A stretch of 64,000 bases of DNA, taken from contig NZ_CP157967.1 of assembly GCF_040215725.1 (NCBI RefSeq), forward strand, positions 1,116,001-1,180,000. Direction: 5' to 3'. Source of the stretch: Rhizobium sp. ZPR4. Lineage in GTDB: Bacteria > Pseudomonadota > Alphaproteobacteria > Rhizobiales > Rhizobiaceae. Numbering within the stretch: position 1 is the stretch's first letter; each line of letters starts with the position of its first letter. Under the pieces are notes generated by a model that was not told the origin of the DNA, did no database searches, and was given only the letters and a program-made list of their open reading frames with translations. Of this stretch, positions 8,983 through 18,544 are shown piece after piece. The translations under genes and the position numbers were made by a program.

Positions 8983-10431
8983 TTGCGTTTCGAAGCCCTC
9001 AACCGTCTCTGGGACAGCGTTCGGGAGACCAGCCATGATTTCCGCGCCTCGACGGACGTGTTTCCCGTCGTCGATATCGAAAAGCTGGGCACGACCCTCG
9101 ACCTGAAGGAAAAAGGTGCCGCTGCCGGCCGGCAGAACCGGCCGCCGCCGGATGCGCAATCGCATGACGAGACGGAACAGCGCATTGTCGCCTGGGTCGA
9201 AGCAGAGAAGAAAAGCTCCTATCAAATCCTCGAAGACCAGTTCCAGACGTTTGACAGCCGCTTGCGCAACCTCGATTTCGAGGGCCAGTTCGGGCTGATC
9301 CGCCAGGCGAACGCGTCGAGCGTCTCGGATTTCAAGGCGGAGGTGGCAAGCGGCGTCGACGAGCTGCATGGTCTGCGCCGTAACCTGAAAACTGCCGAAG
9401 ACGAGATGGTGGGTTTCAAGGCCAGGCACAAGCTGCAGCGGGCGGCGAAGGTTTCCAGCAGGGCGGCGTGGGGCTTCAAAGTCTCGCTGATCGTCTTCCT
9501 CGTACTCATCGAAATGGTGATGAACGGCAGCTTTCTGGCCAAGGGAAGCGAGCAGGGTCTCGTCGGGGGTGTAACCGAGGCTGCGGCCTTCGCCTTCCTG
9601 AATATCGGCATGGCGCTGATTTTTTCCTTCTTCTGCGTCCGCTTCCTGGTGCATCGCTTCTTTGCGCTGAAGCTGCTCGGCCTGCTGGGGCTTGTCGCCT
9701 ATGTCGCCGTGGCCCTCGGGATCAACATTGCGCTCGCGCATTACCGTGAAGTCTCGGCGACCATCTTAAGCGGTGCCGGTGCTGAGGTGATCCAGCGGCT
9801 TAAGACGGCGCCGCTCGGGTTGCAGGAGCTGAATTCCTGGATGCTCTTTGCCATCGGCCTGATGTTCTCGCTCGTCGCTTTCATCGATGGCTGCTATCTG
9901 ACCGATCCCTATCCGGGCTTTGCCGGTGTGCAGAAGCGTCTCGATACAGCGAGGGATAATTATATCGACCGCAAGCTCGATCTGATCGAGGACCTTCGTG
10001 AAATTCGCGACGAGCACAACAGCAAGATCGAGGAAATCATCCGCGACCTCTCGCTGCGCCGGCAGGAAACGGCCGCCATCATCGCCCATCGCGCTAGGAC
10101 CGCGGGCCTGTTTGCCGAACACCAGAACCATCTCGAGCGCGCCGCCAATGTGCTGCTCACCTCCTATCGCGACGCCAATCAGGCCACACGCACCGAACCA
10201 GGCCCATCCTACTTCAAGGCCGCCTACAAGATGGAGCGCCTGACACCCGTCATTCGCACCGAAGAAGAATGGGACGACAAGGTGCTGGGTTCGCGCATCC
10301 AGGGCGCCCAGGCGGAGCTTTCGGAGCAGATCAAGCGGATCGGCGACGAATTCGAGCGCGCCATCGAGAAATACCACCAGCTTGATAATCTTTTCCCGGA
10401 GAGCATCCTTGGCGCGACGCAAGCGGCGTAG
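8983..10431 (+). CDS. Coiled-coil multi-pass membrane protein (first gene of motor-like operon)
   Basis: 482 residues. The start is TTG at 8983 with GGGGAAG 5 nt upstream. Residues 1-165 are soluble and partly coiled coil. Membrane helices follow at about 168-185, 203-225, 227-250 and 282-300. A long helical region rich in Arg/Glu/Asp (RKLDLIEDLREIRDEHNSKIEEII) fills 310-480. No family is recognised. The neighbours are tightly packed: the next gene overlaps its end, and the third and fourth encode MotA/ZorA-like and MotB/ZorB-like proteins, so this is likely a subunit or regulator of the same envelope complex. Confidence 0.75.
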   Translation: MRFEALNRLWDSVRETSHDFRASTDVFPVVDIEKLGTTLDLKEKGAAAGRQNRPPPDAQSHDETEQRIVAWVEAEKKSSYQILEDQFQTFDSRLRNLDFEGQFGLIRQANASSVSDFKAEVASGVDELHGLRRNLKTAEDEMVGFKARHKLQRAAKVSSRAAWGFKVSLIVFLVLIEMVMNGSFLAKGSEQGLVGGVTEAAAFAFLNIGMALIFSFFCVRFLVHRFFALKLLGLLGLVAYVAVALGINIALAHYREVSATILSGAGAEVIQRLKTAPLGLQELNSWMLFAIGLMFSLVAFIDGCYLTDPYPGFAGVQKRLDTARDNYIDRKLDLIEDLREIRDEHNSKIEEIIRDLSLRRQETAAIIAHRARTAGLFAEHQNHLERAANVLLTSYRDANQATRTEPGPSYFKAAYKMERLTPVIRTEEEWDDKVLGSRIQGAQAELSEQIKRIGDEFERAIEKYHQLDNLFPESILGATQAA

Positions 10432-11227
10432 CCGGCGCGGCGGGTCCGCGGGTCTCATTATCGCAACGATTTCTCTCGCGGTCCTGTCGCTTGGGATCGT
10501 CGGCGCCTATGGCTGGCTGCGCTATAAAGCGAGCGGTAATGTTGCCGTCGACCAGGCGTCCCTCTGCCCCGTGGACGGCCCAAAGGCGGAAACGGCCATA
10601 TTGCTCGATGTCACCGATCCGATTGCCGATGCAACGGCGCTCGATCTTCGCAACCAGTTCCAGAAGATCGTCGCGGATGTGCCGATCGGCGGCGCGATCG
10701 ACATCTATGCGCTGACCGAGAAGGAAGGCGAGCTGATCCAGACCTTCCACGGCTGCAACCCGGGAAGCGGCACGAATGTCGACGAATGGACCAGCAACCC
10801 GCGGCTGGCGCAGGCACGGTGGGAGAAGGGATTCCAGAAACCGCTCACCGACATCGCCGGCAAGCTGACGGCAGGTGGGTCCGGCACGCTGTCGCCGATT
10901 ATGGCGGCTATCCAGAAGATCAATCTGGAAGTCTTTGCCAATGCGCCGGCCCGCATCCCGAAGCGCCTCTACATTGCCTCGGACATGCTTGAACATACGG
11001 CAGCCTTTTCGAATTATCGTGATGGTGCCTCCTACCCGAAATACCAGCGTAGCCCGGCGAACGACCGCTTTCGCACGTCGCTGGATGGCGTCACGGTCAA
11101 AATCCTTGCCTTTCAAAGGCCGAACATGAAGTTCAGCATAGAGGATCTCGCGAACTTCTGGGCGCAGTGGATCAAGAACAACAAAGGTGATTTTGACGGC
11201 TTCGTACGCTTGGAGGGGATACGCTGA
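10409..11227 (+). CDS. Membrane-anchored VWA-like protein
   Basis: About 272 residues. I place the start at TTG 10409 (MARRKRRSRRGG), overlapping the previous gene by 23 bp; an in-frame TTG at 10382 is the alternative. One N-terminal anchor (LIIATISLAVLSLGIVGAYGW) follows a strongly basic tail, so the rest is periplasmic. The periplasmic domain has a VWA-like layout, with an acidic first strand (AILLDVTDP, a variant MIDAS), GTLSPIMAAI, and KRLYIASDMLEH. The MIDAS is not canonical DxSxS. Its stop overlaps the next ATG (ATGA type). Confidence 0.7.
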   Translation: MARRKRRSRRGGSAGLIIATISLAVLSLGIVGAYGWLRYKASGNVAVDQASLCPVDGPKAETAILLDVTDPIADATALDLRNQFQKIVADVPIGGAIDIYALTEKEGELIQTFHGCNPGSGTNVDEWTSNPRLAQARWEKGFQKPLTDIAGKLTAGGSGTLSPIMAAIQKINLEVFANAPARIPKRLYIASDMLEHTAAFSNYRDGASYPKYQRSPANDRFRTSLDGVTVKILAFQRPNMKFSIEDLANFWAQWIKNNKGDFDGFVRLEGIR

Positions 11228-12165
11228 TGGCTAACACCGACGCCAGATATCTCATCCGGGATTACGGGCCGATGGTGCTGTTCGCCTCCATCACGGTTGG
11301 CGGCATGATCTTCATCTGGTCGTCGAAGCTCATGGGTTGGTCGCTGCCTGTCGTGACCGGCGTGCCGCTGGTGCTGATGGGGATCTACTTCATCGTGTCG
11401 CTGACCGTTGCCGGGTTCCGGCTGCACAACGAGCAGGCGGGCGACAATCTCTATTATATGGGGTTTCTCTTTACCCTATCGAGCCTCGGCGTATCGCTCT
11501 ATCTCTTTGCCGGCGAAACATCGATCGAGACCATTGTCCGCAATTTCGGTATTGCCGTCACCTCGACCATTGCCGGCGTGACGCTGCGCATCCTCTTCAA
11601 TCAGATGCGGCGCGATCCGATCGACATCGAACGCAGCGTGCGCCATGAGCTAGCGGAGATGACGCGGCGCGTGCGCACGGAACTCGATTCCTCCTCGCGC
11701 GAATTCTCACACTACCGGCGCGTCAGCAACCAGATGCTGTCGGAAGGGTTCGAGGAGATCGCGCGGCAGGCCGAGCGCAACGGCCAGGAGATCAACAAAA
11801 TCCTTGAAATGCTGGCAAAGCAGGCGGTGACCCCGATCAACGACGCCGCTGCGCAGCTGACGGCGACGACATCGCAGCTTTCCGACATCATCGGCACCTT
11901 TGGCGCCGCCGTCGAGAATGTCGGAAAGAAGCTGGAGGAGATCCGCTCGCCGGAAGATGTCGTGCGGGCCGAGCTGGCACCGGCGATCGCTGCCATCAAG
12001 GAAATGTCGGAGGCGCAGTTGCAGCCTCTGCGCAACATCGAAGTGGCGCTCGGTCGCATGGCGGAGGCGATGGGGCAGGCACCGTTGCCACGGCCGAAAG
12101 CCGATGAGGTCATCGCTGTTGAGCCCGAGGATATACCGCGAAAACGCTGGTGGCATCTATGGTAG
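11227..12165 (+). CDS. MotA/TolQ/ZorA-like membrane protein with long coiled-coil tail
   Basis: 312 residues. Four membrane helices are visible: about 13-36 (VLFASITVGGMIFIW), 43-63, 75-95, and 100-124 (NFGIAVTSTIAGVTLRIL). The last resembles the TM3/TM4 signature of MotA/ExbB/TolQ proton-channel subunits. After it comes about 170 residues of amphipathic helix (ERSVRHELAEMTRRVR onward), as in ZorA tails projecting into the cytoplasm. The end overlaps the OmpA/MotB-like gene, the usual order for A/B stator pairs. Family membership rests on topology and position, not a full alignment. Confidence 0.65.
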   Translation: MANTDARYLIRDYGPMVLFASITVGGMIFIWSSKLMGWSLPVVTGVPLVLMGIYFIVSLTVAGFRLHNEQAGDNLYYMGFLFTLSSLGVSLYLFAGETSIETIVRNFGIAVTSTIAGVTLRILFNQMRRDPIDIERSVRHELAEMTRRVRTELDSSSREFSHYRRVSNQMLSEGFEEIARQAERNGQEINKILEMLAKQAVTPINDAAAQLTATTSQLSDIIGTFGAAVENVGKKLEEIRSPEDVVRAELAPAIAAIKEMSEAQLQPLRNIEVALGRMAEAMGQAPLPRPKADEVIAVEPEDIPRKRWWHLW

Positions 12166-13172
12166 CGGGAGGCTCGGACAGCACGCCGAAACTGGAGCAC
12201 AAGGGCTATAATCGCGGCCTGATCCTCGGCCTGACCATGGCCGAATCCATGCTGCTCCTGGTCTTCTGCCTGCTGCTCGTGGCCGCCGCCATGATTTCCG
12301 CAGAGAGAAACAAGCGCTACGACGTCGAGCGGAAGCTTGGGAAGGTTGAGCAGCAAGTCGCGGTGCTGGAGAAGAAACGCGCGGAGCAGGCGTCCGAGAT
12401 CGTCTTGCTGCAGTCCAAGGTCGTCTCCGGTGATCTCTCGGCTGCGGACAAGGCTATCGTGGACAAGCAGTGGCGGGAGTTGGTGCTGGCGAAAGAGACA
12501 CTCGACAGCATGGCGGACCAGGGCGCGACCCCGGCCGATCTGCAATCGCTGTCCAAGGTTGCGGCCGTTCTGAAGGAACATGGCGTTTCGCTGGCGGCGG
12601 CGCCCGATGAGGTCAACAAGCTTTTGGCTGGTAACGCGGGCGGAAACGGCATGCATGACTGGCCGCCGATCATCAATCTCGACGATGCCAAAAAGAACTA
12701 TTTCCAATCGGGAAGCGCTGAGCTCACCGGTACCTTCGCCCAGCTTCTCAGCACGACGATAACAGATGAAATCGCCAGCAATCTGAGCCTCTATGGCGCC
12801 AATATCGTCGAGGTGATCGGCCACACGGACGAGCAGCCGGTAGCGCGGGAGAAATCCAACCTCGACGATACGATCATCAGCGCGATGGATGGCAAGCTGC
12901 CGGTCTCGGCTTTGCTGCCGGCCGACAATGCCGGTCTCGGTCTTGCCCGCGCCATTGCGGTTGCCAACGTACTCAAGGCCAATCCGAAGCTGAAGGATGC
13001 GACCGTCCTGCCGATGTCTGCCGCGCAGCTGATCCTGCCCGGCGATACCGTCACCTCAGGCCAGCGCGGCGCCGTCGAAGCACGCCGTCGCATCGAAATC
13101 CGTGTGCGTGGCAGGACGACGCCTGTCGCTGTTATCAACGCCGGCACGTCGCCCTCGACCAATACGCAATAG
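12159..13172 (+). CDS. MotB/ZorB-like protein with OmpA peptidoglycan-binding domain
   Basis: 337 residues from ATG 12159, overlapping the previous stop by 7 bp; GTG 12150 is an alternative. A single membrane helix near the N-terminus contains an acidic residue, Glu29 (LTMAESMLLLVFCLLLV), in the position where MotB, TolR and ExbD carry the proton-accepting Asp. A coiled coil follows (residues 50-100). The C-terminal OmpA-like domain (about 170-325) shows FQSGSAEL, VEVIGHTDEQPV and the terminal EARRRIEIRVR. Together with the preceding gene this predicts an ion-driven stator anchored to the cell wall. Confidence 0.78.
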   Translation: MVAGGSDSTPKLEHKGYNRGLILGLTMAESMLLLVFCLLLVAAAMISAERNKRYDVERKLGKVEQQVAVLEKKRAEQASEIVLLQSKVVSGDLSAADKAIVDKQWRELVLAKETLDSMADQGATPADLQSLSKVAAVLKEHGVSLAAAPDEVNKLLAGNAGGNGMHDWPPIINLDDAKKNYFQSGSAELTGTFAQLLSTTITDEIASNLSLYGANIVEVIGHTDEQPVAREKSNLDDTIISAMDGKLPVSALLPADNAGLGLARAIAVANVLKANPKLKDATVLPMSAAQLILPGDTVTSGQRGAVEARRRIEIRVRGRTTPVAVINAGTSPSTNTQ

Positions 13173-13190
13173 CGCTGGGTCCGCGAACTC

Positions 13191-14813
13191 TCAGCTTCTA
13201 AGGCCAGGCGCCTCGTAACCGGTGCGCTCCACATATTCCGTGTAGCCGCCGGCATATTGATGGATGCCTTCCGGTGTCAGCTCCAGCACGCGATTGGAGA
13301 GCGCTGCCAGGAAATGCCGGTCGTGCGAGACGAACAGCATCGTGCCTTCATATTGCGACAGCGCCTCGATCAGCATTTCCTTGGTGTCGAGATCGAGATG
13401 GTTGGTCGGCTCGTCCAGCACCAGCAGGTTCGGCGGGTCGAAAAGCATGATCGCCATGACGAGCCGCGCCTTCTCGCCGCCCGACAGCACCCGGCATTTC
13501 TTTTCGACATCGTCGCCGGAGAAGCCGAAGCAGCCGGCAAGCGCCCGCAGCGAGCCTTGGCCTGCCTGCGGAAAATCATGTTCGAGCTGCTGAAACACGG
13601 TGCGCTCTCCATCCAGCAGATCCATGGCGTGCTGGGCGAAATAGCCCATCTTGACGCTGGCGCCGAGCGCGACACTGCCTTCATCTGGTTGTGTAGAACC
13701 TGCGACGAGCTTCAGAAGCGTCGATTTGCCGGCGCCGTTGATTCCCATGATGCACCAGCGCTCGCGGCGGCGAACCATGAAATCAAGCCCTTCATAGATG
13801 CTGCGGCTGCCATACTTCTTGTGGACATTCTTCAGCACGGCCACGTCTTCGCCCGAGCGCGGTGCCGGCTGGAATTCGAAGGCAACGGTCTGGCGGCGCT
13901 TCGGCGGCTCGACGCGATCGATCTTTTCCAGCTTCTTCACGCGGCTCTGCACCTGCGAGGCATGCGAGGCGCGCGCCTTGAAGCGCTCGATGAATTTGAT
14001 TTCCTTGGCAAGCATGGCCTGCTGGCGTTCAAATTGCGCCTGCTGCTGCTTTTCGTTCTGCGCCCGCTGTTGCTCGTAGAACTCATAGTCGCCCGAATAA
14101 CTGGTCAGGTTGCCGGCATCGATTTCGATGATCTTGGTGACGATGCGGTTCATGAACTCGCGGTCGTGCGAGGTCATCAAAAGCGCGCCTTCATAGCCCT
14201 TCAGGAAGGATTCGAGCCAGATCAGGCTCTCGAGATCCAGATGGTTGCTCGGCTCGTCGAGCAGCATGACGTCGGGACGCATCAAAAGGATGCGGGCCAA
14301 TGCCACGCGCATTTTCCAGCCGCCCGAAAGCCCGCCGACATCGCCGTCCATCATCTCCTGGCTGAAGCTCAGGCCCGCCAGCACTTCGCGGGCGCGGCCC
14401 TCGAGCGCATAGCCGTCGAGCTCTTCATAGCGCGCCTGCACTTCGCCGTAACGCTCGATGATCTCATCCATCTTGTCGGCCTGGTCGGGGTCGCTCATCG
14501 CGGCTTCCAGCTCCCGCAACTCTGCGGCAACAGCGCTGACGGGACCGGCGCCTTCCATCACTTCGGAGACGGCGCTGCGGCCTTCCATCTCACCGACATC
14601 CTGATTGAAGTAGCCGATGGTGACGCCCTTATCGGTGGAGACCTGGCCCTCGTCGGGTAGCTCCTGTCCGGTAATCATCCGGAAAAGCGTCGTCTTGCCG
14701 GCGCCGTTCGGCCCGACGAGCCCGACGCTCTCGCCCCTGTTGAGCGCCGCAGATGCCTCGATGAAGAGGATGCGATGGCTGTTCTGCTTGCTGATATTCT
14801 CGATACGAATCAT
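13191..14813 (-). CDS. ABC-F family ATPase (YbiT/Uup type)
   Basis: 540 residues with two ABC ATPase cassettes and no membrane segments. Walker A motifs are GPNGAGKTT (residue 35 area) and GINGAGKST (about 355). Signature motifs are LSGGWKMRVALA and LSGGEKARLVMA. Walker B is followed by DEPSNHLD and DEPTNHLD. The linker between cassettes is charged and helical (EQQRAQNEKQQQAQFERQQ), as in ribosome-associated ABC-F proteins. It converges on the motor-like operon, which ends 18 bp away. Substrate is probably the ribosomal E site; subfamily is uncertain. Confidence 0.92.
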   Translation of the reverse strand: MIRIENISKQNSHRILFIEASAALNRGESVGLVGPNGAGKTTLFRMITGQELPDEGQVSTDKGVTIGYFNQDVGEMEGRSAVSEVMEGAGPVSAVAAELRELEAAMSDPDQADKMDEIIERYGEVQARYEELDGYALEGRAREVLAGLSFSQEMMDGDVGGLSGGWKMRVALARILLMRPDVMLLDEPSNHLDLESLIWLESFLKGYEGALLMTSHDREFMNRIVTKIIEIDAGNLTSYSGDYEFYEQQRAQNEKQQQAQFERQQAMLAKEIKFIERFKARASHASQVQSRVKKLEKIDRVEPPKRRQTVAFEFQPAPRSGEDVAVLKNVHKKYGSRSIYEGLDFMVRRRERWCIMGINGAGKSTLLKLVAGSTQPDEGSVALGASVKMGYFAQHAMDLLDGERTVFQQLEHDFPQAGQGSLRALAGCFGFSGDDVEKKCRVLSGGEKARLVMAIMLFDPPNLLVLDEPTNHLDLDTKEMLIEALSQYEGTMLFVSHDRHFLAALSNRVLELTPEGIHQYAGGYTEYVERTGYEAPGLRS

Positions 14814-15117
14814 GGTTACGCGTGGCCCGAAGAAAGTTTTTCGGGGGCCTTATGCCACGGGTTGCGCGCTCTGTCGCAGCTTTTCGGGCGGAGATGTGAG
14901 ATCGATAGCGAACTGAGGTTCATAGGCGACAATTTCCGGTCCGCCTATCTGCCATGCGGGAGAGAAACTTTCGCCGGGGCGACGGATTCTCGTCCACGCG
15001 CTCGTTCAAGCAGCATGGCTTCCAGCAGGATCGGCGCTTGATCGGATCGCCGGCTGTCTTCCGCTTGGTTGGAAGTCGCTATATTCATTGTCATCCGTCC
15101 CAGCCGAGTTTTTACAG

Positions 15118-16245
15118 ATGAAGATTATGAGAAGCATTCAGGGCCGGGTTTGCGCCCGACTGACGATCGCAGCACTGATCGCCATCGGCATGTCAGGCGA
15201 AGTCCAGTCGGCCAATACGACTTCCCAACACGCGCGGCTCGAAGAACCCGTCAAGGAAGTCGCAGATCAGCGCTTGCTTCTCGATACGCCCGAGGGGAAG
15301 GGAGAGCTGCCGATCTACGCGGATCACGCGATCGAAGCGGCGTCGCCTGACGTGACGAAGGTGCTGATCATAGTCCACGGCACGCTCCGAAACGCCGATG
15401 CCTATTACGCAACCGGGCAGGAGCTGCTCGCAAAGGCCGGCGATCTCGCCGACGGTACGATGGTGGTCGCGCCGCAATTCCTTATAAGACCGGATGTGAA
15501 TGCCTTCTCGCTGTCTGCGCAGACGCTGGCCTGGACGCAGAACGGTTGGAAAAGTGGAGACGCCGCGCGTCAGCCGGCGCCGATCAGCTCCTTCTCCGCG
15601 CTCGATGCCCTGCTGCGGCATTTTACCGATCGTCGCCTGTATCCTTCGCTGAAGACCATCGTCGTGATGGGGCACTCGGCAGGAGCACAATTGGTCCAGC
15701 GCTATGCCGTGGTCGGACGGGAGGCGGAAAATCTCACGAGCGCCGGCATCGCCGTTCGTTATCTCGTCGCCAATCCGTCGAGCTATGTCTATTTCGACAA
15801 TGAGCGACCGGCCTTGCAGGATCAGCAGTCGGGGCTCGAATCATGCCCGAAGGCGACGCAGTGGCGATATGGGCTCGCCGGCGCACCGCCATACATCGCC
15901 TCGCAGGACCAGAAGCTTCTCGAAAGCAGATATGCGGCGCGCGACGTTGTTTATCTGCTGGGGCAGGCGGACACCAATCCCTACACCCATTTTATCGACC
16001 GCTCCTGTGGGGCGATGGCACAAGGGCCATACCGGCTTGCGCGCGGGCTGACCTATTTCGACTACATGAAGAAGCGGCATCCATCCGATCTCAATCAGAA
16101 GGTCGTCGAGGTGCCGGGCGTGGGGCATGACGACGAGGCGATGTTCACCTCGGATTGCGGCATTGCCGTCCTGTTTGATCGACCGGTGCCGCCATCCTGC
16201 CCGGTTATCGATGGGACGGCAAAAGTATCCGGAGCGGTGCCGTAA
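15118..16245 (+). CDS. Exported alpha/beta hydrolase
   Basis: About 375 residues from ATG 15118; an earlier in-frame start lies at 15088. The N-terminus is a signal peptide (RLTIAALIAIGMSGEVQSA). The nucleophile elbow is GHSAGAQ (about residue 185), with an oxyanion-type segment IIVHGTLRNAD and a late GVGHDDEAMF that supplies the catalytic His. The pattern fits a secreted esterase/lipase of the alpha/beta hydrolase fold. The substrate cannot be told. It is followed by the acyltransferase on the opposite strand. Confidence 0.78.
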   Translation: MKIMRSIQGRVCARLTIAALIAIGMSGEVQSANTTSQHARLEEPVKEVADQRLLLDTPEGKGELPIYADHAIEAASPDVTKVLIIVHGTLRNADAYYATGQELLAKAGDLADGTMVVAPQFLIRPDVNAFSLSAQTLAWTQNGWKSGDAARQPAPISSFSALDALLRHFTDRRLYPSLKTIVVMGHSAGAQLVQRYAVVGREAENLTSAGIAVRYLVANPSSYVYFDNERPALQDQQSGLESCPKATQWRYGLAGAPPYIASQDQKLLESRYAARDVVYLLGQADTNPYTHFIDRSCGAMAQGPYRLARGLTYFDYMKKRHPSDLNQKVVEVPGVGHDDEAMFTSDCGIAVLFDRPVPPSCPVIDGTAKVSGAVP

Positions 16246-16338
16246 GTCTCTTCGAGTTGTCGATCCTTATGGCGACTGCATGCCATTGCAGCCTGATGCA
16301 TTTCGGTCCGCTGAGATCTGTTCGGCCACTTTCATGCG

Positions 16339-17337
16339 TCAGCTGCGATAGGCCGGCCGCGGGCGCGACGATCGCATTTTTCGCTGTATCGGGCGCTCGA
16401 TGCACACGTAGCAAACGATGGCAAAGGCCAGCGAGCCCACTGCGATGGGCACAGGCTGCATACCGTGCGGCACCCCGACGCGCAAAAGCAGCGCCGTGAC
16501 CAGGATGCCGGTCAGCACATGCCAGACATAGATGGAATAGGAGGCATCCCCCAGGAAATGCAGGAATGCCAGCTGCGGCACACCTCGTTCCCGCTCGGCG
16601 AAAACAGCGCCCGACAGTAGCAACACTGCCGGTATGCCCCAGCGCACAGCCCGTTCCAGATGGATCAGCGGGTCGCTTGCCACCAGTAGCACGACCCCGA
16701 CGATCATCAAGCCGACAGCAACGGGAAAAGGCAGCCGAAAGCCCCGTTTCCACAGGCGCCCGATGACGATGCCGGCGGCGAATTCGAGAATGACCGGCTG
16801 TGTGAAAACACTGAGATAGCCGGAAGGCAGCAGGTAATGCGCAATCACGATGGTCACCAGGGCCACCATCAGGAACCATAGCCGCCTGAACTCAGGCAGA
16901 AGTAGTGAAATCGAAAAGACGAGATAGAAGAACATCTCGTAGGAGAGCGTCCATCCCTGCTCGACGACAGGGTGCAGGGCTTCGTCCTTCATGAAGGGCA
17001 CGAAGAACAGCGAGCCGATCAAATTCTCGATGCTCGAATTCGTGTCGAAGAAGAATTGCGGTTTCAGCACGGCGACGACGAAGGTTGCCGCTGTCGCAAT
17101 CCAGTAGAGCGGCACGATCCTGATGAGCCGGCGCCACATGAATTCCTGAGGGCCGAGCGATCTTCCATCGGTCGTAACCCACATGATGAAGCCGCTGATG
17201 ACGAAGAATATATCGACGCCCGCCGCTCCGCTCTTGAAGTCCAGGCCGTATGTTTCGCAGACATGGAAGCAAAGAACGGAAATTGCGGCGATGGCCCGCA
17301 GATATTGAATGCTCGCGATATCGCTGCCGGTTTTCAA
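16339..17337 (-). CDS. Acyltransferase-3 family membrane protein (ExoZ-like)
   Basis: 332 residues with about ten membrane helices. The N-terminus IQYLRAIAAISVLCFHV carries the catalytic His of acyltransferase-3 proteins, and GVDIFFVISGFIMW is the second family motif. Such proteins move acetyl or succinyl groups onto surface polysaccharides; this one is closest in pattern to rhizobial ExoZ. No exo genes are near, so the polysaccharide is unknown. Start ATG 17337. Confidence 0.85.
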   Translation of the reverse strand: MKTGSDIASIQYLRAIAAISVLCFHVCETYGLDFKSGAAGVDIFFVISGFIMWVTTDGRSLGPQEFMWRRLIRIVPLYWIATAATFVVAVLKPQFFFDTNSSIENLIGSLFFVPFMKDEALHPVVEQGWTLSYEMFFYLVFSISLLLPEFRRLWFLMVALVTIVIAHYLLPSGYLSVFTQPVILEFAAGIVIGRLWKRGFRLPFPVAVGLMIVGVVLLVASDPLIHLERAVRWGIPAVLLLSGAVFAERERGVPQLAFLHFLGDASYSIYVWHVLTGILVTALLLRVGVPHGMQPVPIAVGSLAFAIVCYVCIERPIQRKMRSSRPRPAYRS

Positions 17338-17815
17338 AGCGGTGCCTCACACGATTGAACTGCTATCTCCGATGCCCCAAGGGCCAGATTCAGCGATAAA
17401 ATGCGTCGAAAGGCCGGGCACCGTGCATGACGGGTTTGAGGCTCGGCAGACCGAATGTTGCTGCATATTGCTGCAGCAACAATTTCAATGAAAATGGATC
17501 ATTTCCCGCCGGTTTCGTGGCCGAAATCGGGCAATTGGGATACGAGGCCATGGCGGTATAGTTCAAGGCTTTCCCTGATACGGAAGCTTGTTTGGGTATC
17601 GTCAAAGAACCTATCCCCGCCGCGACGATCTCGCGGGCCTCATGCCAGGGTTTTGGGAAATCCTCAAGGATTTCGGTTCTGACGTGCAGCGCGGCTCGAG
17701 GGGCGCGGGCAATTACATAATAATTTCAGCCCCAAGCAGAAGTGCCTGGAGCTGATTTCGGCTCTCACATCTGACCAATCAGATCTTGTTTAACTGGCGC
17801 TAGACTACTTAAAGA
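17338..17815. other. Intergenic region, no gene seen
   Basis: About 480 bp between the acyltransferase start and the 3' end of an unrecognised gene. Short frames occur on both strands but lack ribosome-binding sites and coherent composition. GC drops toward the right end, matching the AT-richer gene that follows. No RNA gene or strong repeat is recognised. Confidence 0.5.
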
Positions 17816-18472
17816 TCACAGATGCGGCGATGGTGCTTCCGGACCGATTGATAGCCCAAGTTCATTCCGCGCGATCTCAAATTGATTGTCCAGGAACTCT
17901 AGTAGCTTCTCCCCGAGGAGCGCAAGCTCGTTATCCGCTTCCGACCATTTATAGATAGAGCCATCCTGCAGTGAGAGGACGGCGAAATCGTCAGGTCTAT
18001 TTTCAAGAGGATAACGAGCCGCAACTGTGCTCAGCGCTGCTCTTACCAACTGGCCACTTAGACGAAACTGAGTATTCCAGAGATGCACCGCAGTGCGACG
18101 CCCCTCTATTTCAAGGAGAAAGTTGGGCGTGAATTCCACCTTATAGAGCCCCTTGGGGCTTGGGAAGAGGAGGCTTTTGGTGGTTTCAATTAGGCCTGAG
18201 TTTTGCTGCTTCCATTCGAAGAAACGCTTGAGCCCACGCCGCGCCGACTCCCGCTCGGAAAGTTTTGTAATTTCAGACGTTGAATCGAATACCTGTTGAA
18301 AGGAAAGCTCGCCGAACGCGATCTGCTGCACTCTCAATCTGAGGCTCTTATGGTAGTCGTATCCACCTTTGCTGGGCCGATATCGATCCCGCACGAGGCG
18401 TTTTTGTGGTTTCGGGTTGGCGTTAAGGAGTTTCAGAAATGCTGAAAATCCGAATTTAGGAATCTGAGCCAT
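17816..18472 (-). CDS. Unrecognised 218-residue protein, possibly acquired
   Basis: A soluble protein with a basic N-terminal half (PKPQKRLVRDRYRPSKGGYDYHK) and an acidic C-terminus. Its base composition is lower in GC than the surrounding core genes. No motif or family is recognised. It is flanked by core chromosomal genes and followed on its upstream side by a small-RNA-like locus and a long palindrome, which suggests an inserted segment. Start ATG at 18472. Confidence 0.55.
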   Translation of the reverse strand: MAQIPKFGFSAFLKLLNANPKPQKRLVRDRYRPSKGGYDYHKSLRLRVQQIAFGELSFQQVFDSTSEITKLSERESARRGLKRFFEWKQQNSGLIETTKSLLFPSPKGLYKVEFTPNFLLEIEGRRTAVHLWNTQFRLSGQLVRAALSTVAARYPLENRPDDFAVLSLQDGSIYKWSEADNELALLGEKLLEFLDNQFEIARNELGLSIGPEAPSPHL

Positions 18473-18544
18473 CGCTCATCCTTTTCGTTGATAACCGCCG
18501 AAACCCAACTCGACTCTTGTACGCGACTCTCCATATAATCACCT

